64,000 bases of DNA from Ignavibacterium sp. (GTDB lineage: Bacteria; Bacteroidota; Ignavibacteria; Ignavibacteriales; Ignavibacteriaceae), in NCBI GenBank assembly GCA_032027145.1, contig JAVSMP010000001.1, forward strand, positions 1,702,903 to 1,766,902, written 5' to 3'. Below, one piece after another: positions 43,779 through 53,002 of the stretch (positions within the stretch are counted from its first letter, which is position 1; each line of letters begins with the position of its first letter). The notes under the pieces are model-generated. The model was not told the DNA's origin. It saw nothing but the letters and a program-made list of their open reading frames with translations, and ran no database searches. The translations under genes were made by a program, and so were the position numbers.

Positions 43779-44237
43779 ATGAAAAAACAATTAACACAAT
43801 TAAGAGACATTGAGGAAATAGAAGAGCAGATTAACAAAGCTCATTCCGGTGTTTTATGTATTCATCTTGCAATAGAAAAGTTAATGCAGTTTGGCTGCAA
43901 TTTTATTTATCTGGATAAAAACATTTATACTTACCTTGATACTTCGGATGAAAATTACGTACATATTAAATATGGCTCGCTTGGAAGTTTTACAATTTTA
44001 TCTGAAGAAAAAGTTAATGCTAAATCAGCAGGACTAACTTACAAACTCTCTTACATAACAATTAGCGGAGAGATAAAAGAAGTTGATGATGCTAAACTTG
44101 CTGAACAGATTAAAGAGCTTTATCGATCAAAATATTCTGCGTCAGAAAAAGCCGAAAATTATAAAATTGATGAAAATCTTATACCTGTTATTCTTGATTC
44201 AAATGAGATTAAGGCTTTAATAGAAGAAGGAAATTAA
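43779..44237 (+). CDS. Possible FMN-binding split-barrel (PNPOx-like) protein
   Basis: This 152-residue protein has a helix followed by HSGVLCIHLAIEKL, NFIYLDKNIYTYLD and LSYITISGEIKEVDDAKLAEQIKEL. That order resembles the pyridoxamine 5'-phosphate oxidase-like split barrel, in which a small flavin or haem site lies at a dimer interface. The match is by eye and weak, and no cofactor-binding residues could be assigned. It lies 17 bases after the helicase gene on the same strand. Confidence 0.4.
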   Translation: MKKQLTQLRDIEEIEEQINKAHSGVLCIHLAIEKLMQFGCNFIYLDKNIYTYLDTSDENYVHIKYGSLGSFTILSEEKVNAKSAGLTYKLSYITISGEIKEVDDAKLAEQIKELYRSKYSASEKAENYKIDENLIPVILDSNEIKALIEEGN

Positions 44238-44281
44238 ATAATTCCTGTATAATACTGCTCATATAAATTCGGAGAAATAAC

Positions 44282-45907
44282 TTGTTAAATTATGTTTGGC
44301 TTGCTTTACTCTTTCTAGGAATCGCATCCGCTCTCTTTGTAGATATTAGTGACATCTCTAAAAACACCTACAAAAACGATGTGCCTCTCAGCGCAACAGT
44401 TCAAATAACTGGCGCCGACAACAATTCAAATTTTGCTTTAGAGCTGAAGATATCACCTGATAATTACAAAAAATTTTCCGATAGCGAGGAGAAATCCGAA
44501 ATTACAGTTAAAGGATTGGGAACATTCTCATCCGATAAAAAATCATTTCAGCTATATCTTACAATTGATAAATCAAATCCTAAATATTTACAAACCATCG
44601 CAGGCGCTTCTGGTAAAGATAATGATCTGATTGCTAATGCTGTTATTACTTCGCAGGTAGATTCTGTTACTTACTCAGCAAATGTTTATTTTGAAAAGAT
44701 AACATTTATTGAAATGAAGAAAGTAACCAATGATGCAATTAAGATTGCTCAAACTGCAGTTGAAATTGCACTTGGTTTAATTGGAATAATGGCTTTATGG
44801 CTTGGTGTAATGAAGGTTGCTGATGATGCAGGGCTGATTAAGATTATTGCAAATGTTTTAAGACCAATTACAAAAAGATTATTTCCCGAAATTCCGCCTG
44901 ATCATCCTGCAATAGGTTCGATGGTAATGAATATTTCGGCCAATATGCTTGGGCTTGGAAATGCAGCAACTCCTTTTGGATTAAAAGCGATGGAGGAGCT
45001 TGATAAGCTTAATCCAAACAAAGGAACTGCAACTAATTCAATGGTTACTTTTCTTGCTATCAACACCGCAGGAATGACCTTAATACCGGCAACTGCAATT
45101 GCTGTTCGTGCTGCTGCTGGCAGTTCTGATCCAACAATTATAATTGCTACATCACTTTTTGGTTCAACTTGTGCTACAATTACCGGAATAACTGTTGCAA
45201 AGCTGTTCGAAAAATTTCCAATTAAAAAAGGAGGATTTGGTGATTGGTTCAAAAGTAATGTTAAATTTTTAATTACTGTAATTTCACTTATAACCATTAT
45301 TGTTCTAACCTTTTCAACTGGATTATCAAAATCAATTGGTTCACTTTTCAGTTTTCTTCCTCCAACATTTTTTAAGGATTTAATAACAACAATTTCAACT
45401 TTGGCAATTCCATTTTTAATTTTTGTTTTTATCGGTTATGGCGCAATTAAAAAAGTAAGAGTATATGAACAGTTTGTTGAAGGAGCAAAAGAGGGATTTA
45501 ACATTGCAATCAGAATTATTCCTTATTTAGTAGCAATGTTGGTTGCTATTGCAATTTTCAGAGCTGGCGGAGCAATGGATAACTGGCTGATTCCTTTATT
45601 AAGAATTATCACTGATCCGATTGGTATGCCTGCCGAAGCTTTGCCGATGGCACTTATGCGACCGCTTTCCGGCAGTGGCTCGCTTGGTGTAATGGCTGAA
45701 ACAATGTCTGTTTATGGTCCCGATTCTTTTATAGGAATTTTAGTTTCAACTTTTTTTGGAAGTTCAGAGACTACCTTTTATGTTCTTGCAGTTTATTTTG
45801 GAGCTGTAAATGTTAAAAATACAAGACATGCATTACCTGCTGGTTTGTTGGCAGATGTAGCCGGTGCATTAGGTGCTTTGTTTATAGTTAAGCTTTTATT
45901 TGGTTGA
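44282..45907 (+). CDS. Fused SpmA/SpmB-type nucleoside-recognition membrane protein
   Basis: This 541-residue protein begins at TTG 44282, which has GGAG seven bases upstream; the nearby ATG is out of frame. After a first TM (about 3-20) comes a soluble strand-rich insert (about 30-145). Two Gate (nucleoside recognition) domains follow: the SpmA-like part (AIGSMVMNISANMLGLGNAATPFG) and the SpmB-like part (PLSGSGSLGVMAETM, FFGSSETTFYVLAVYFG). Such proteins resemble spore maturation proteins and nucleoside transporters, but occur widely in non-sporulating bacteria with unknown substrate. Confidence 0.8.
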   Translation: MLNYVWLALLFLGIASALFVDISDISKNTYKNDVPLSATVQITGADNNSNFALELKISPDNYKKFSDSEEKSEITVKGLGTFSSDKKSFQLYLTIDKSNPKYLQTIAGASGKDNDLIANAVITSQVDSVTYSANVYFEKITFIEMKKVTNDAIKIAQTAVEIALGLIGIMALWLGVMKVADDAGLIKIIANVLRPITKRLFPEIPPDHPAIGSMVMNISANMLGLGNAATPFGLKAMEELDKLNPNKGTATNSMVTFLAINTAGMTLIPATAIAVRAAAGSSDPTIIIATSLFGSTCATITGITVAKLFEKFPIKKGGFGDWFKSNVKFLITVISLITIIVLTFSTGLSKSIGSLFSFLPPTFFKDLITTISTLAIPFLIFVFIGYGAIKKVRVYEQFVEGAKEGFNIAIRIIPYLVAMLVAIAIFRAGGAMDNWLIPLLRIITDPIGMPAEALPMALMRPLSGSGSLGVMAETMSVYGPDSFIGILVSTFFGSSETTFYVLAVYFGAVNVKNTRHALPAGLLADVAGALGALFIVKLLFG

Positions 45908-45910
45908 TTA

Positions 45911-46861
45911 GTGAAAGTATTTATTACAAGAGAAATACCTGAAATAGGAATTTCATTTCTTAAGAAAAAAGGATTTGAAGTTTTTGTTTATAAAAAAGAT
46001 GAACCAATTACATATAAGCAGCTACTAAATTCAGTTAATGATTGTGATGGAATAATTTCTTTATTAACTGATAAGATTGATAAAGGAATTATTGACTCAA
46101 TGAAAAAATGTAAAGTGATTGCTAATTATGCTGTCGGCTTTAATAACATTGATGTTGATTATGCAAAAAGTAAAGGCATAATTGTTACTAACACTCCGGA
46201 TGTACTTACAGATTCCACCGCTGATTTAGCTATTACTTTAGTTCTAACTTGCGCAAGAAGAATTCTTGAATCAGAAAAATTTGTAAGAGAGAAAAAATTT
46301 ACCGGCTGGAAACCAAAACTTTTATTAGGGGTTGAGTTACGTAATAAATATTTCGGAATTTTAGGTGCCGGAAGAATTGGAACTGAAACTGCAAAGAGGG
46401 CATATTCTTTTGGCTGTAAAATCCTTTATTATTCAAATAGCAAAAACGAATATCTTGAAAAGCAACTAAGCGCAAAGAAATTATCTTTAAGACAAATCTT
46501 ACTGAAATCTGATATAATTTCGCTCCACTTGCCTCTTAACGCAAAAACCAAAAATTTGTTAAACCAGAAAATGCTGAATTTATTAAAACCTGATGCTATT
46601 TTAGTAAATACTGCACGGGGAGAAATTATGGATGAAGAATATTTAATAAAGATGTTAAAGCAAAAATCAATCCTTGCAGCAGGATTTGATGTTTACCAGA
46701 ATGAACCAAAATTAAACAAAGAATTATTTAATCTTAAAAATGTAGTATTACTTCCGCATATTGGCAGCGCCACAAACGAAGCAAGAGATCAGATGTCTTT
46801 ACTTGCAGCTAAAAATATTGCCGCTGTTCTATTGGGAAAATCCCCATTAACACCTGTTTAA
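45911..46861 (+). CDS. D-2-hydroxyacid dehydrogenase (glyoxylate/hydroxypyruvate reductase-like)
   Basis: A 316-residue NAD(P)-dependent enzyme. It has an N-terminal substrate domain with ANYAVGFNNIDVDYAK, a Rossmann loop GILGAGRIGTETA, the catalytic arginine in NTARGEIMDE, the glutamate in FDVYQNEPKLN and the histidine in LPHIGSAT. The motif set fits glyoxylate/hydroxypyruvate reductases; the exact 2-oxo acid cannot be told. It starts at GTG 45911, 3 bases after the stop of the membrane protein gene, so the two are co-transcribed. Confidence 0.85.
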   Translation: MKVFITREIPEIGISFLKKKGFEVFVYKKDEPITYKQLLNSVNDCDGIISLLTDKIDKGIIDSMKKCKVIANYAVGFNNIDVDYAKSKGIIVTNTPDVLTDSTADLAITLVLTCARRILESEKFVREKKFTGWKPKLLLGVELRNKYFGILGAGRIGTETAKRAYSFGCKILYYSNSKNEYLEKQLSAKKLSLRQILLKSDIISLHLPLNAKTKNLLNQKMLNLLKPDAILVNTARGEIMDEEYLIKMLKQKSILAAGFDVYQNEPKLNKELFNLKNVVLLPHIGSATNEARDQMSLLAAKNIAAVLLGKSPLTPV

Positions 46862-46875
46862 ATCAATCCTAATTG

Positions 46876-46907
46876 ATTGCTAATCTTGTAAGCCGTTGGT
46901 ATTTTTG
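46876..46907 (+). promoter_or_regulatory. Candidate promoter of the alanine dehydrogenase gene
   Basis: ATTG (46876-46879), a 20-base spacer and TATTTTTG (46900-46907), a perfect TAnnTTTG -7 box, lie 23 bases before the start codon. Confidence 0.55.
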
Positions 46908-46930
46908 AAATAAAAAAAAGAGAAAATTAG

Positions 46931-48052
46931 ATGAGATTTGGAATTCCCAAAGAAACTCTTTATGAAGAAAAAAGAGTTGCATTATCTCCTGCAGGAGTAG
47001 ATGCTTTAGTAAGAGCTGGACACACTGTCTTTATTCAAAGTGGAGCTGGATTAGGCAGCCACTTTAGCGATGAAGAATACCGCACAACCGGTGCTCATAT
47101 TGTTTACAGTGCTGATGAAGCATTTGCCCGTTCCGAAGTTATTGTTAAAGTTGCCCCTCTGTCTGAAGCGGAATCAGAAATGTTAGTAGAAAATCAGATA
47201 CTTTTTTCATTCCTTCATCTGGCAATTGGCAAGAAAAATATAATTGAGAATCTGTTAAAGAAAAAAATTACTGCTATTGGTTATGAACTGATTGAGGAAG
47301 ATGAAAGATTACCCGTTCTTCATTCAATGAGTGAGATAGCTGGACAATTAGCTATTCAGGAAGCTGAAAGATATTTAGAGAGTTTTGTACCTGGAGGTCG
47401 GGGAATTTTATTAGGCGGTATTACAGGCGTTGCTCCTGCGGCAGTTGTAATCCTTGGTGCTGGTGTTGTTGGTGTAACTGCTGCAAGTGCTGCTGTTGGA
47501 AGAGGAGCTCAGGTTATTGTGATTGATAAGAATCTTAACAGATTAAGAAACATTGATTTGAACTTTAGAAAAAAAGTTACAACTGTTATGGCAAACCCCT
47601 ACACAATTTCACGCGGAGTTAAGTTTGCTGATGTACTAATCGGAGCAGTTTTAATTAAAGGTGAAAAAGCCCCTAACCTGGTAACAGAAGAAATGGTTAA
47701 GCAAATGAAAAAGGGAAGTGTTATTGTAGATGTTTCAATTGATCAGGGCGGCTGTATTGAAACCAGCAGAATAACCACACAATCCGACCCTGTTTATTTA
47801 CTGCACGATGTTATACATTATTGTGTTCCGAATATGCCTGCCACGGTAGCAAGAACAGCAAGTTACGGTTTAAATAATGCAGCACTTGGTTATATCCAAA
47901 ATATTGCTGAAAATGGACTGTCTAATGCACTGATTGGAGATCAAGGTTTATCAAAAGGAGTTTGTACATATAATGGCTATTGTTGTAATGAAGCAATCGC
48001 ACATACATTTAATGTTGAATATCGAAGATTACATGTGTTTTCAAGCAATTAG
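46931..48052 (+). CDS. ald: Alanine dehydrogenase
   Basis: This 373-residue protein begins MRFGIPKETLYEEKRVALSP, as alanine dehydrogenases and the related transhydrogenase alpha chain do. It has the NAD loop VVILGAGVVGVTAASAAVGRGA and the C-terminal SIDQGGCIETSR and CVPNMPATVARTAS. It reversibly deaminates L-alanine to pyruvate and ammonia with NAD. The length and the PNMPATVARTAS end identify Ald rather than PntA. The N-terminal lysine and histidine positions used in catalysis (KVAP, FSFLHLA) are kept. It has its own candidate promoter. Confidence 0.94.
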   Translation: MRFGIPKETLYEEKRVALSPAGVDALVRAGHTVFIQSGAGLGSHFSDEEYRTTGAHIVYSADEAFARSEVIVKVAPLSEAESEMLVENQILFSFLHLAIGKKNIIENLLKKKITAIGYELIEEDERLPVLHSMSEIAGQLAIQEAERYLESFVPGGRGILLGGITGVAPAAVVILGAGVVGVTAASAAVGRGAQVIVIDKNLNRLRNIDLNFRKKVTTVMANPYTISRGVKFADVLIGAVLIKGEKAPNLVTEEMVKQMKKGSVIVDVSIDQGGCIETSRITTQSDPVYLLHDVIHYCVPNMPATVARTASYGLNNAALGYIQNIAENGLSNALIGDQGLSKGVCTYNGYCCNEAIAHTFNVEYRRLHVFSSN

Positions 48053-48088
48053 TTAGATTTTTTTTGAAATGAATTTAAAGAGAAATAA

Positions 48089-49444
48089 ATGACAACAACA
48101 GAAGAAATAAAAATTAAAAATCCAGTTCCAACAAATCTTCTTCGGATATATAATCAAAAACTTGTTAGCTCTGATGAAGCTGTAAAGCATATAAAATCAG
48201 GTGACAAAATTGTTGTACAACCGGGTTGTGCTGCACCAAATGAATTAATAAGGGCTTTGGTCAGAAGAAAAGATGAACTTGAAAATATTACGATTTACCA
48301 TATCCTGATTGTTGGCGAACTGCCGTATCTGCAACCAGGTATGGAAAAACATTTTAAGCATAAAGCGTTTTTTATCGGAGCTAATTCAAGAAAATCTGTT
48401 AATGAAGGCAGATCCGAGTTTATTCCAATCTTCCTTTCGGAGGTTCCGCTGCTTTTTAAGTTAGGCAGAATTAATACTGATGTTGCACTCCTAAATGTTT
48501 CGCCGCCCGATGAACATGGATTCTGCAGTTATGGAGTAGATGTCGGTACCATAAAAACTCCTGCTGAAAAATCTAAAATTATTATAGCTCAGGTAAATAG
48601 ACATCAGCCAAGAACTTTGGGTGATTGTTTTATTCATATTAATAAAATTAATTATATCGTTGAGCACGATGAAGAACTTAAAGAACTTCCACAGGTAGAT
48701 CCTGATGCAACTCCTGAGCTGCTTGCAGTGTTTGATAAAATCGGACGAAATGTTGCAGATTTGATAGAAGACGGTTCAACTTTACAGATGGGAATAGGTG
48801 CAATTCCAGATTCGGTTATGAGGTATTTGCACGATAAAAAAGACCTCGGCATTCATACTGAAATGTTTTCTGATGGGATTATTGAATTAGTTGAGGCAGG
48901 GGTTATAAACGGCGAAAAGAAAACTTTGCATCCCGGAAAAATAATTGCTGGCTTTGTACTTGGAACTAAAAAGGTTTATGATTTCATTGATAATAATCCA
49001 ATCATTGAGTTCCATCCGCAAGAGTATGTAAACGATCCGTTCATAATATCTAAAAATAATAAGATGGTCGCAATTAATTCTGCACTTGAAGTTGATTTAA
49101 CCGGACAAGTTTGTTCCGATTCGATTGGAACAAGATTTTATTCAGGTATCGGCGGACAAGTTGATTTTATAAGAGGCGCTTCAAAATCAGAGGGCGGTAA
49201 ACCTATCATTGCTTTACCTTCTACTACAAAGAATGATACAATTTCCCGGATTGTTCCTTCATTAAAACCCGGTGCCGGCGTAGTAACATCCAGAGGTGAT
49301 GTTGATTATGTTGTAACTGAATATGGTGCGGTTAATCTGTGGGGAAAATCAATTCAAGAAAGGGCAAAAGCACTTATTTCAATTGCTCATCCAAAGTTTA
49401 GGGATGAATTGACTAAATATGCTAATGAAATATTTCATATTTAA
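48089..49444 (+). CDS. Acetyl-CoA hydrolase/CoA-transferase family protein
   Basis: This 451-residue protein has both halves of the family: QPGCAAPNELIRAL at the N-terminus, then GIGAIPDSVMRYL and the catalytic glutamate in HTEMFSDGI. A glycine-rich IGGQVDFIRGA segment and VVTEYGAVNLWGKSIQERA follow near the end. The family covers acetyl-CoA hydrolase, succinyl-CoA:acetate and 4-hydroxybutyrate CoA-transferases. The sequence resembles the 4-hydroxybutyrate/butyrate CoA-transferase type most, but the substrate is not settled. It follows ald by 36 bases. Confidence 0.85.
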   Translation: MTTTEEIKIKNPVPTNLLRIYNQKLVSSDEAVKHIKSGDKIVVQPGCAAPNELIRALVRRKDELENITIYHILIVGELPYLQPGMEKHFKHKAFFIGANSRKSVNEGRSEFIPIFLSEVPLLFKLGRINTDVALLNVSPPDEHGFCSYGVDVGTIKTPAEKSKIIIAQVNRHQPRTLGDCFIHINKINYIVEHDEELKELPQVDPDATPELLAVFDKIGRNVADLIEDGSTLQMGIGAIPDSVMRYLHDKKDLGIHTEMFSDGIIELVEAGVINGEKKTLHPGKIIAGFVLGTKKVYDFIDNNPIIEFHPQEYVNDPFIISKNNKMVAINSALEVDLTGQVCSDSIGTRFYSGIGGQVDFIRGASKSEGGKPIIALPSTTKNDTISRIVPSLKPGAGVVTSRGDVDYVVTEYGAVNLWGKSIQERAKALISIAHPKFRDELTKYANEIFHI

Positions 49445-49450
49445 GTTATA

Positions 49451-50158
49451 ATGGTAGCTGTAATTGGTGATGTTCACGGATGTTTTAATACTCTAAAAGC
49501 ACTTGCTGAAAAAATCAGGACAAAGTATCCTGATATACTTATTTATTGTGTCGGGGATCTAGTTGATCGAGGGAATTTTAGTGAGCAGGTTATTGATTAT
49601 ATAATTACGGAAAATATTTACTGCACACTTGGTAATCACGATTATATGTTCTTTTGTAATATGAGAGAACCCTTCAGCCTGATGGCAAGATCCTGGAATT
49701 ACAACGGAGCTGAAACAACCCTGATATCTTACAGAGATAAAAATGATATAATGGATAAACATCTGGATTTTATTAATTGCTTACCGCTGTTTTATAATTT
49801 AGATGACTGCTTTATTTCACATGCCGGTTTATCTGCAAAATACAAATCACACATTTCTGACGGTGTTAAAGATGATAAAGAGCTAACAGAGATTTTAATG
49901 AAGGACTTGGATAATCAGGATAGTATTTTGTGGACCCGGGGAAATCTTCTTAATATCGGAAAACTTCAGATTGTAGGTCATACTCATAAAAAAGAAATAT
50001 ATCACGATTTAACAAGCAACACAATGTATATTGATACAACTGCTTATGGTAATAATAAACTGACTGCTGTTATAATTCGGGAAAACAAATGTTTAGAAAT
50101 AATCGAAGAAAAATCGGTTATTGATGATATTAATAAGAACTGGATATATCATTTTTAA
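49451..50158 (+). CDS. Metallophosphoesterase (PPP-type serine/threonine phosphatase-like)
   Basis: A 235-residue calcineurin-like phosphoesterase. The metal-binding motifs are complete and in order: IGDVHGCFNTL, VGDLVDRGNFS, LGNHDYMF, SHAGLS and VGHTHKKE. The set fits bacterial PPP-type protein phosphatases or ApaH-like diadenosine tetraphosphatases; the substrate cannot be told. It starts 6 bases after the CoA-transferase gene and converges with the NtrC-type regulator gene. Confidence 0.88.
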   Translation: MVAVIGDVHGCFNTLKALAEKIRTKYPDILIYCVGDLVDRGNFSEQVIDYIITENIYCTLGNHDYMFFCNMREPFSLMARSWNYNGAETTLISYRDKNDIMDKHLDFINCLPLFYNLDDCFISHAGLSAKYKSHISDGVKDDKELTEILMKDLDNQDSILWTRGNLLNIGKLQIVGHTHKKEIYHDLTSNTMYIDTTAYGNNKLTAVIIRENKCLEIIEEKSVIDDINKNWIYHF

Positions 50159-50179
50159 TTTGCAACAAGTAATACTTTT

Positions 50180-51544
50180 CTAAAGCTCATTAAAATTTGT
50201 TATCAATAATTTTTCCATTTTACTTCTTAGAGTTGTACGTGGAATTTTCAAGATTTTAGCTGCGGCGGTAACATTATTTGATGCTCTTTCCAATGCCCAA
50301 TTAATTATTTCCTTTTCTTTGTTGGAAATATATTGTTCAAAATCATCATACTTTTCAAACGCAATTTTATCTTGTTCTGTGTTCTCCGAATTATTTAACA
50401 ATGGCTCAAAAACTGCGGGATTAATAAAACTATTAGGAGAAAGTGCTATGATTCTTTCTGTTATGTTTTCAAGCTCTCTTACATTTCCGGGCCAATTATA
50501 TTTCAGCAAGGTTTCATAGATATCTTCATTTAACAATTGAATCTTATCTTCTCCGCCATGCTTTTTGAGAAAATGGATTAAAAGTTCAGGTATATCTTCC
50601 TTTCGTTCACGTAAAGGCGGAAGAAAGATTGGGATTATATTAAGCCTGTAGTATAGATCTTCCCTGAATTGTTTTTCTGCAACTTTTTGTTTCAAGTCAA
50701 CTTTTGAAGCACAAATTATTCTAACATCAATAGGAATGCTTTCTGTGCTGCCAACTCTTGATATTTCTTTTTCCTGAAGAACTCTTAATAGTTTTACCTG
50801 AATATTATACGGCAGATCATCTATATCATCAATAAATAATGTTCCATCATTAGCTTTTTCAAAATAGCCAATATGCTTTTTTATTGCACCTGTAAATGCA
50901 CCCTTTTCATGACCAAACAGTTCACTCTCAATCAGCGTTTCAGGGATAACAGCACAATTGATTGCAATAAAATTTTTGCTCTTCCTTGCAGAAAAATTGT
51001 GGATTGTACGGGCGCATAATTCTTTACCGGTGCCGCTTTCACCCTGTATCAAAACAGTGTAATCTTGCGGAGCAATAGTTTTAATTGTGTTCATAAAAGA
51101 CTTAACTTTTTCTGATGAACCAATTATAGTTTTATCTTCCAGTAAAGCTATCCGCTTTTTTAATTTTTCATTTTCGGACAAAACAAGTTTAAGCTGTTCA
51201 ATATGTTGTAAAATACTAAGTAATTGTACTGGAGAAAAAGGTTTTATCAGATAATCATAAGCTCCGAACTTTAAGGCTTCAATTGCTGTTTCAACACTTG
51301 CATAAGCAGTAATTATTATAACGATTATTTTAGGATTTATTTCCTTTGCATTTTTCAAAATGTCAATACCATTCATACCGGGCAATCTTATATCAGTGAT
51401 AATTACATCAAAATCATTTTTCTTTAATGATTCATAAGCCTGGCTTCCATTTTCAAAACTTACTACCTCGTGTTTTTCTGTAGTTAAAATATCAGTTAAA
51501 CTTTTTCTGGTAATTTTTTCATCTTCAGCTAATAATATTTTCAT
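50180..51544 (-). CDS. NtrC-family sigma-54-dependent response regulator
   Basis: A 454-residue regulator in three parts: receiver domain with Asp51 (IITDIRLPG), an AAA+ domain with GESGTGKE, the sigma-54-contacting loop GAFTGA and the arginine-rich RLNIIPIFLPPLRERKEDI, and a C-terminal Fis-type HTH (NVTAAAKILKIPRTTLRSKM). It should activate promoters read by sigma-54 polymerase when phosphorylated by the kinase encoded just upstream, whose gene it overlaps by 20 bases. A possible -24/-12 promoter lies in the divergent region at 54137-54153. Confidence 0.94.
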   Translation of the reverse strand: MKILLAEDEKITRKSLTDILTTEKHEVVSFENGSQAYESLKKNDFDVIITDIRLPGMNGIDILKNAKEINPKIIVIIITAYASVETAIEALKFGAYDYLIKPFSPVQLLSILQHIEQLKLVLSENEKLKKRIALLEDKTIIGSSEKVKSFMNTIKTIAPQDYTVLIQGESGTGKELCARTIHNFSARKSKNFIAINCAVIPETLIESELFGHEKGAFTGAIKKHIGYFEKANDGTLFIDDIDDLPYNIQVKLLRVLQEKEISRVGSTESIPIDVRIICASKVDLKQKVAEKQFREDLYYRLNIIPIFLPPLRERKEDIPELLIHFLKKHGGEDKIQLLNEDIYETLLKYNWPGNVRELENITERIIALSPNSFINPAVFEPLLNNSENTEQDKIAFEKYDDFEQYISNKEKEIINWALERASNNVTAAAKILKIPRTTLRSKMEKLLITNFNEL

Positions 51545-53000
51545 CAGATACCTCAGTTGGGAGAATGACAGTAAATATAGTTTCAGTATTTGGAATGGAT
51601 CTTACAAGAATCTTTCCGTTATGATTTTCAATTATGTTTAGACTAACCCATAATCCAAGTCCTGTTCCTTTACCTGGATCCTTTGTTGTATAGAAAGGGT
51701 CAAATAGTTTTTCAATTTCAGTTTGAGCTATCCCAGGTCCATTATCAGTGATGGAAAAAAAGACAGTATTATCAGAATCATATCCTGAACTAATAACAAT
51801 TTTGCCGTTCTGATGAATAGCATCGTACGAATTAATTAATAAATTCATAATAACTTCCTGGATTAACTGTGAGTCAACTTTAATAAGTGGAATGTCTTCA
51901 GATAATTTCAACTGTACATCTGCATTTTTTTGTTTTAATTTGTATTCCAGCAGTCTGTAAACATTAAAGATAAGCTCATTTAAGCTGTGCAAATTAATTT
52001 TTTGAGGCTGCTGACGAACAAATCCTAATAGCTTCTTAATAACATTATCAATATATGTTACACCTTCATTTATCAATGATAAATATTCATTGATTTGGTC
52101 ATTATTGGTTTGATTATTTTGAATTGCATAAATACAGCTTTTTATTCCATTCAGTGGGTTATTTATCTCATGGGCAATCCCAGATGCAAGCCTTCCGATA
52201 GAAGCAAGTTTTTCTGATTGATAAACTTGTTTTTGCGCAATTGATAATTGATCTTTTGATTTGTATAATCTTTTTAGCAGATCATCAAATCTTTCAAACA
52301 TAAATCCTATCTCGTCCTTACTCTCTATCAGATGTATTCTTTCATTAGTGTTAAAATCAATCTTATCAATTTGTTTAACAAGATTATTAAGTGAATATGT
52401 TATCTTATTCACTAACAAATACAATACTGATAAAGTTACGAGTGAAATAATTACAGTTAATCCCAAAAGAGCAAAGAAGATTTCTTTAATCTCGTTTCTG
52501 ACAGGCTTGGCATCAAATCCTATTTTTGTTATGCCCCATCTTTTATCTCCAATTACCAGCGGAGTATAAGTTTCCAAAACCCAGTTGTATTCTTTTGATT
52601 TATAAATTTTACTCTGGATATTATCCGATTTTATGTTTTCAATCTTTCCAAAAGATTTTTGGTTTTTCTTAAACACCACATCTTTTTCAGCAATTACATT
52701 ATAGTTCTCATCAAATATCTGTATATACTTAATGTCTGTTACTTTCTGCATAAAATTATCAATATAGGTTTCCAGAAGATCGCCTTTTAATAATTCACGC
52801 TGTTCAGCATAGATCATTGCATCCAGTGCAGGTACAACAAAAGCATTTGCAACCGACTGTGCATTATGAATTTCTTTTTTTATAAGAATTGTTCTCCATT
52901 GAAAAAGTATAGTGATAGAGATAAGCATCATTATAAGAATAAGAACTGATCCAGTAACAAAAAGTATTCTGGTTTTAAAACTATGCTGAATCGGAGTCAT
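51525..53000 (-). CDS. Membrane sensor histidine kinase paired with the NtrC regulator
   Basis: This 491-residue kinase has TM helices at about 11-31 and 176-198, an extracytoplasmic sensor domain between them and a HAMP-like linker (about 200-255). A HisKA domain (SGIAHEINNPLNGIKS, His at about residue 277) and an ATPase domain (TDNGPGIAQTE, GTGLGLWVS) follow. The gene overlaps that of the NtrC regulator by 20 bases and follows the PhnD-like gene by 2, so the three act together. The periplasmic domain may contact the anchored binding protein, as in binding-protein-linked sensors. Confidence 0.92.
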   Translation of the reverse strand: MTPIQHSFKTRILFVTGSVLILIMMLISITILFQWRTILIKKEIHNAQSVANAFVVPALDAMIYAEQRELLKGDLLETYIDNFMQKVTDIKYIQIFDENYNVIAEKDVVFKKNQKSFGKIENIKSDNIQSKIYKSKEYNWVLETYTPLVIGDKRWGITKIGFDAKPVRNEIKEIFFALLGLTVIISLVTLSVLYLLVNKITYSLNNLVKQIDKIDFNTNERIHLIESKDEIGFMFERFDDLLKRLYKSKDQLSIAQKQVYQSEKLASIGRLASGIAHEINNPLNGIKSCIYAIQNNQTNNDQINEYLSLINEGVTYIDNVIKKLLGFVRQQPQKINLHSLNELIFNVYRLLEYKLKQKNADVQLKLSEDIPLIKVDSQLIQEVIMNLLINSYDAIHQNGKIVISSGYDSDNTVFFSITDNGPGIAQTEIEKLFDPFYTTKDPGKGTGLGLWVSLNIIENHNGKILVRSIPNTETIFTVILPTEVSDENIIS

Positions 53001-53002
53001 TT

